NCBI RefSeq assembly: GCF_016918015.1
Contig: NZ_JAERMK010000001.1
Coordinates: 502,103-566,102 of the forward strand
Reading direction: 5' to 3'
Length of the DNA stretch: 64,000 bases
From: Glycomyces sp. YM15
GTDB lineage: Bacteria; Actinomycetota; Actinomycetes; Mycobacteriales; Micromonosporaceae
Shown here piece by piece: positions 62,846-64,000 of the stretch. The position numbers and the translations under genes are program-made. Below the pieces are notes generated by a model. The model saw only the letters and a list, made by a program, of their open reading frames with translations. It made no database searches and was not told the origin of the DNA. Positions within the stretch are counted from its first letter, which is position 1, and the number at the start of each line of letters is the position of its first letter.

Positions 62846-63541
62846 GTGCCTCCCCGCTTCCCACCCGAACGCGACCGGGACGTCTTCCGCGACGCCCTCG
62901 CCATGTCGATCGGCATCTGCATAGTCGGCGTCTCCTTCGGCGCCCTGGCCACCTCGGCCGGGCTGCCCTGGTGGATCCCGGTCGCCATGTCCTTCCTGAC
63001 GTTCGCGGCCACTTCCCAGTTCGCGATGCTCGCCGTCGTCATGGCCGGAGGCGGCGTCCTCGCCGGTCTCGCCGCGGGCGTCCTCGTCCACCTGCGGCAC
63101 ATCCCCTACGGCCTCGCCGTCGGCAACCTGTACTGGGACAAGTGGTGGACGCGGTTCCTCGGCACGTTCATGCTCATCGACCAGTCGACCGCGTTCGCGC
63201 TGGCCGCAGGTGACGACCGGCGGCGCGCCAAGGCCGCCTACTGGATCACCACCTCGATCATGTTCGTCGCGTGGAACGTCGGCACCGTGGTCGGCGTCCT
63301 CGCGGGCGGCTTCATCCCGGACCCGAACGTGTTCGGCCTCGACGCCGCGTTCCCCGCGCTCCTGCTCGCATTGGTGATGCCCGCGCTGAAGGACCGCGAC
63401 ACGTTCATCGCCGCCCTGGTCGGCGCCGCCCTCGCCGCAGCGACCGCGCCGTTCCTGCCGACCGGCATCCCGGTCCTGTTGGCCCTCCTGGGCCTGCTCG
63501 CGACCTGGCCGCGCCGCAAACCGAAGGAGGACGCGGCATGA
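62846..63541 (+). CDS. azlC: AzlC-family branched-chain amino acid exporter, large subunit
   Basis: 231 residues with about five or six helices. FRDALAMSIGICIVGVSFGALATSAGLPWW (in parts), SQFAMLAVVMAGGG and VHLRHIPYGLAVG are AzlC landmarks; the motif SFGALA and the conserved L-R-x-x-x-Y region fit. GTG 62846 is six bases after GATACT, without a ribosome site. AzlD overlaps its stop (ATGA). Confidence 0.88.
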   Translation: MPPRFPPERDRDVFRDALAMSIGICIVGVSFGALATSAGLPWWIPVAMSFLTFAATSQFAMLAVVMAGGGVLAGLAAGVLVHLRHIPYGLAVGNLYWDKWWTRFLGTFMLIDQSTAFALAAGDDRRRAKAAYWITTSIMFVAWNVGTVVGVLAGGFIPDPNVFGLDAAFPALLLALVMPALKDRDTFIAALVGAALAAATAPFLPTGIPVLLALLGLLATWPRRKPKEDAA

Positions 63542-63846
63542 CCATGACCGCAGTGCTCGCCCTCGCCGTGGGCGTCTTCCTGGTCCGCCTGGCCGGGCCG
63601 CTCATGCGCAGCCGCGTCAACGTCTCCGAACGCACCGAGACCCTCATGAAGCGCGGCGCGATCGTGGTCCTCGCCGCCCTCGTGATCACCGGCGCGCTGT
63701 TCGCCGACGGCGGTTTCGCGGGTTGGGCCCTGCCCGCCGGCGTCCTCGTCGGCGGCCTCCTCGCCTGGCGCAGGGCCCCGATCCTCGTCGTCGTCATCGC
63801 CGCCGCCGCGACCACGGCCCTCCTCCGGCTCGCCGGGATCGCCTAG
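63538..63846 (+). CDS. azlD: AzlD-family branched-chain amino acid exporter, small subunit
   Basis: 102 residues, three or four helices (TAVLALAVGVFLVRLAGPL, LMKRGAIVVLAALVITGALF, LPAGVLVGGLLAWRRAPILVVVIAAAATTALLRL in parts). The TxxxRxxG-like start and small size match AzlD, the partner of AzlC. Its ATG overlaps the azlC stop. Confidence 0.85.
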   Translation: MTMTAVLALAVGVFLVRLAGPLMRSRVNVSERTETLMKRGAIVVLAALVITGALFADGGFAGWALPAGVLVGGLLAWRRAPILVVVIAAAATTALLRLAGIA

Positions 63847-63861
63847 CGGCATAGCGAAAGG

Positions 63862-63876
63862 GCCGCACAGTGCGGC
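63862..63876 (+). terminator. Remnant of the azlD terminator, cut by the insertion sequence
   Basis: AAAGG (63857-63861) precedes GCCGCAC-a-GTGCGGC. A symmetric terminator would continue with CCTTT, but the sequence instead turns into GGATTCTAGGGG, the end of the IS. The right side therefore appears interrupted. Confidence 0.55.
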
Positions 63877-64000
63877 GGATTCTAGGGGTGGTTGCAACAC
63901 TGCTGGTTATTCGCTGGTGTGGATGAGTTTAGCGAGGCGCTCGGCTGGGGTTTCCCAGGCGAGCGTTTTGCGTGGGCGTCCGTTGAGTTCGGCGGCGACG
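63877..64000 (-). mobile_element. End of an IS30-family insertion sequence (partial)
   Basis: The element end carries GATTCTAGGGGTGGTTGCAA from 63878, resembling IS30-family terminal inverted repeats of actinobacteria, followed by the 3' end of a transposase gene. The other end and any target duplication lie outside the window. The exact first base is uncertain by one or two positions. Confidence 0.75.
63907..64000 (-). CDS. IS30-family transposase, C-terminal fragment
   Basis: The last 30 residues read VAAELNGRPRKTLAWETPAE then RLAKLIHTSE, the typical ending (ELNxRPRKTLxWxTPAE) of IS30-family DDE transposases. The gene runs off the right edge. Confidence 0.9.
   Translation of the reverse strand, partial: VAAELNGRPRKTLAWETPAERLAKLIHTSE

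Overview
The window is GC-rich, densely coded chromosomal DNA from a filamentous-type actinobacterium. GTG and TTG starts are frequent and ATGA/GTGA stop-start overlaps are common. The gene set fits a Glycomycetales or Micromonosporales relative: an actinobacterial dcw cluster, MurE with the meso-diaminopimelate motif DNPR, PimB-type mannosyltransferase, a GlnR-type box before glnA, MacS-type kinase and secreted plant-polysaccharide enzymes. Genus cannot be fixed from sequence alone. The order ftsZ/mur, class II DAHP synthase, ExoR-AS exonuclease, PlsC, FadD15-like ligase, pimB, RDD protein, glnA follows in outline the Rv2147c-Rv2220 segment of Mycobacterium tuberculosis, with much accessory DNA inserted.

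Region 1 (1-14.8 kb) is the division and peptidoglycan cluster, read leftward: murE, murF, mraY, murD, ftsW, murG, murC, then ftsQ, ftsZ, yggS and the start of sepF. A Uma2 nuclease gene and an iron-box-controlled siderophore-interacting protein gene sit between murC and ftsQ. ftsI/ftsL and ylmD are not at their usual places. A MarR regulator with a perfect palindrome in its promoter closes the cluster.

Region 2 (15-30 kb) has two envelope proteins (a secreted coiled-coil VldE/ARB-07466-type protein and a lipoprotein-like L,D-transpeptidase), small membrane proteins, an acyltransferase, a cupin/Rrf2 divergent pair with an operator, a TIGR01777 oxidoreductase, a tandem family of four-helix membrane proteins behind an 18-bp palindrome, a luciferase-like oxidoreductase, aroH-type DAHP synthase, and an overlapping cyclodeaminase-folD pair whose FolD lacks the catalytic lysine.

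Region 3 (30-45.7 kb) has a phosphofructokinase with the pyrophosphate-type signature D104/K124, the exonuclease, a Crp-family regulator whose stop codon lies in a 25-bp tandem repeat, PlsC, a lipase-like hydrolase, a flavin monooxygenase coupled to a serine-less hydrolase homologue, a P450, a Nudix protein, the bioA-bioF-bioD operon, an MFS transporter and an archaeal-type ornithine cyclodeaminase homologue.

Region 4 (45.8-52 kb) is a plant cell-wall locus: a GH74 xyloglucanase with CBM2, then two paralogous secreted beta-helix proteins with nearly identical promoters and operator-like inverted repeats. A (GGCGAG)12 microsatellite lies between the first two genes.

Region 5 (52-64 kb) has ROK glucokinase, a FadD15-like acyl-CoA ligase with a two-component system, pimB, a NYN-domain protein, an RDD protein, glnA with a two-site GlnR box, azlCD, and the end of an IS30-family element that appears to have inserted into the azlD terminator. 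Many genes in the window start 6-7 bases after a TANNNT hexamer and lack a ribosome binding site, which points to widespread leaderless transcription.
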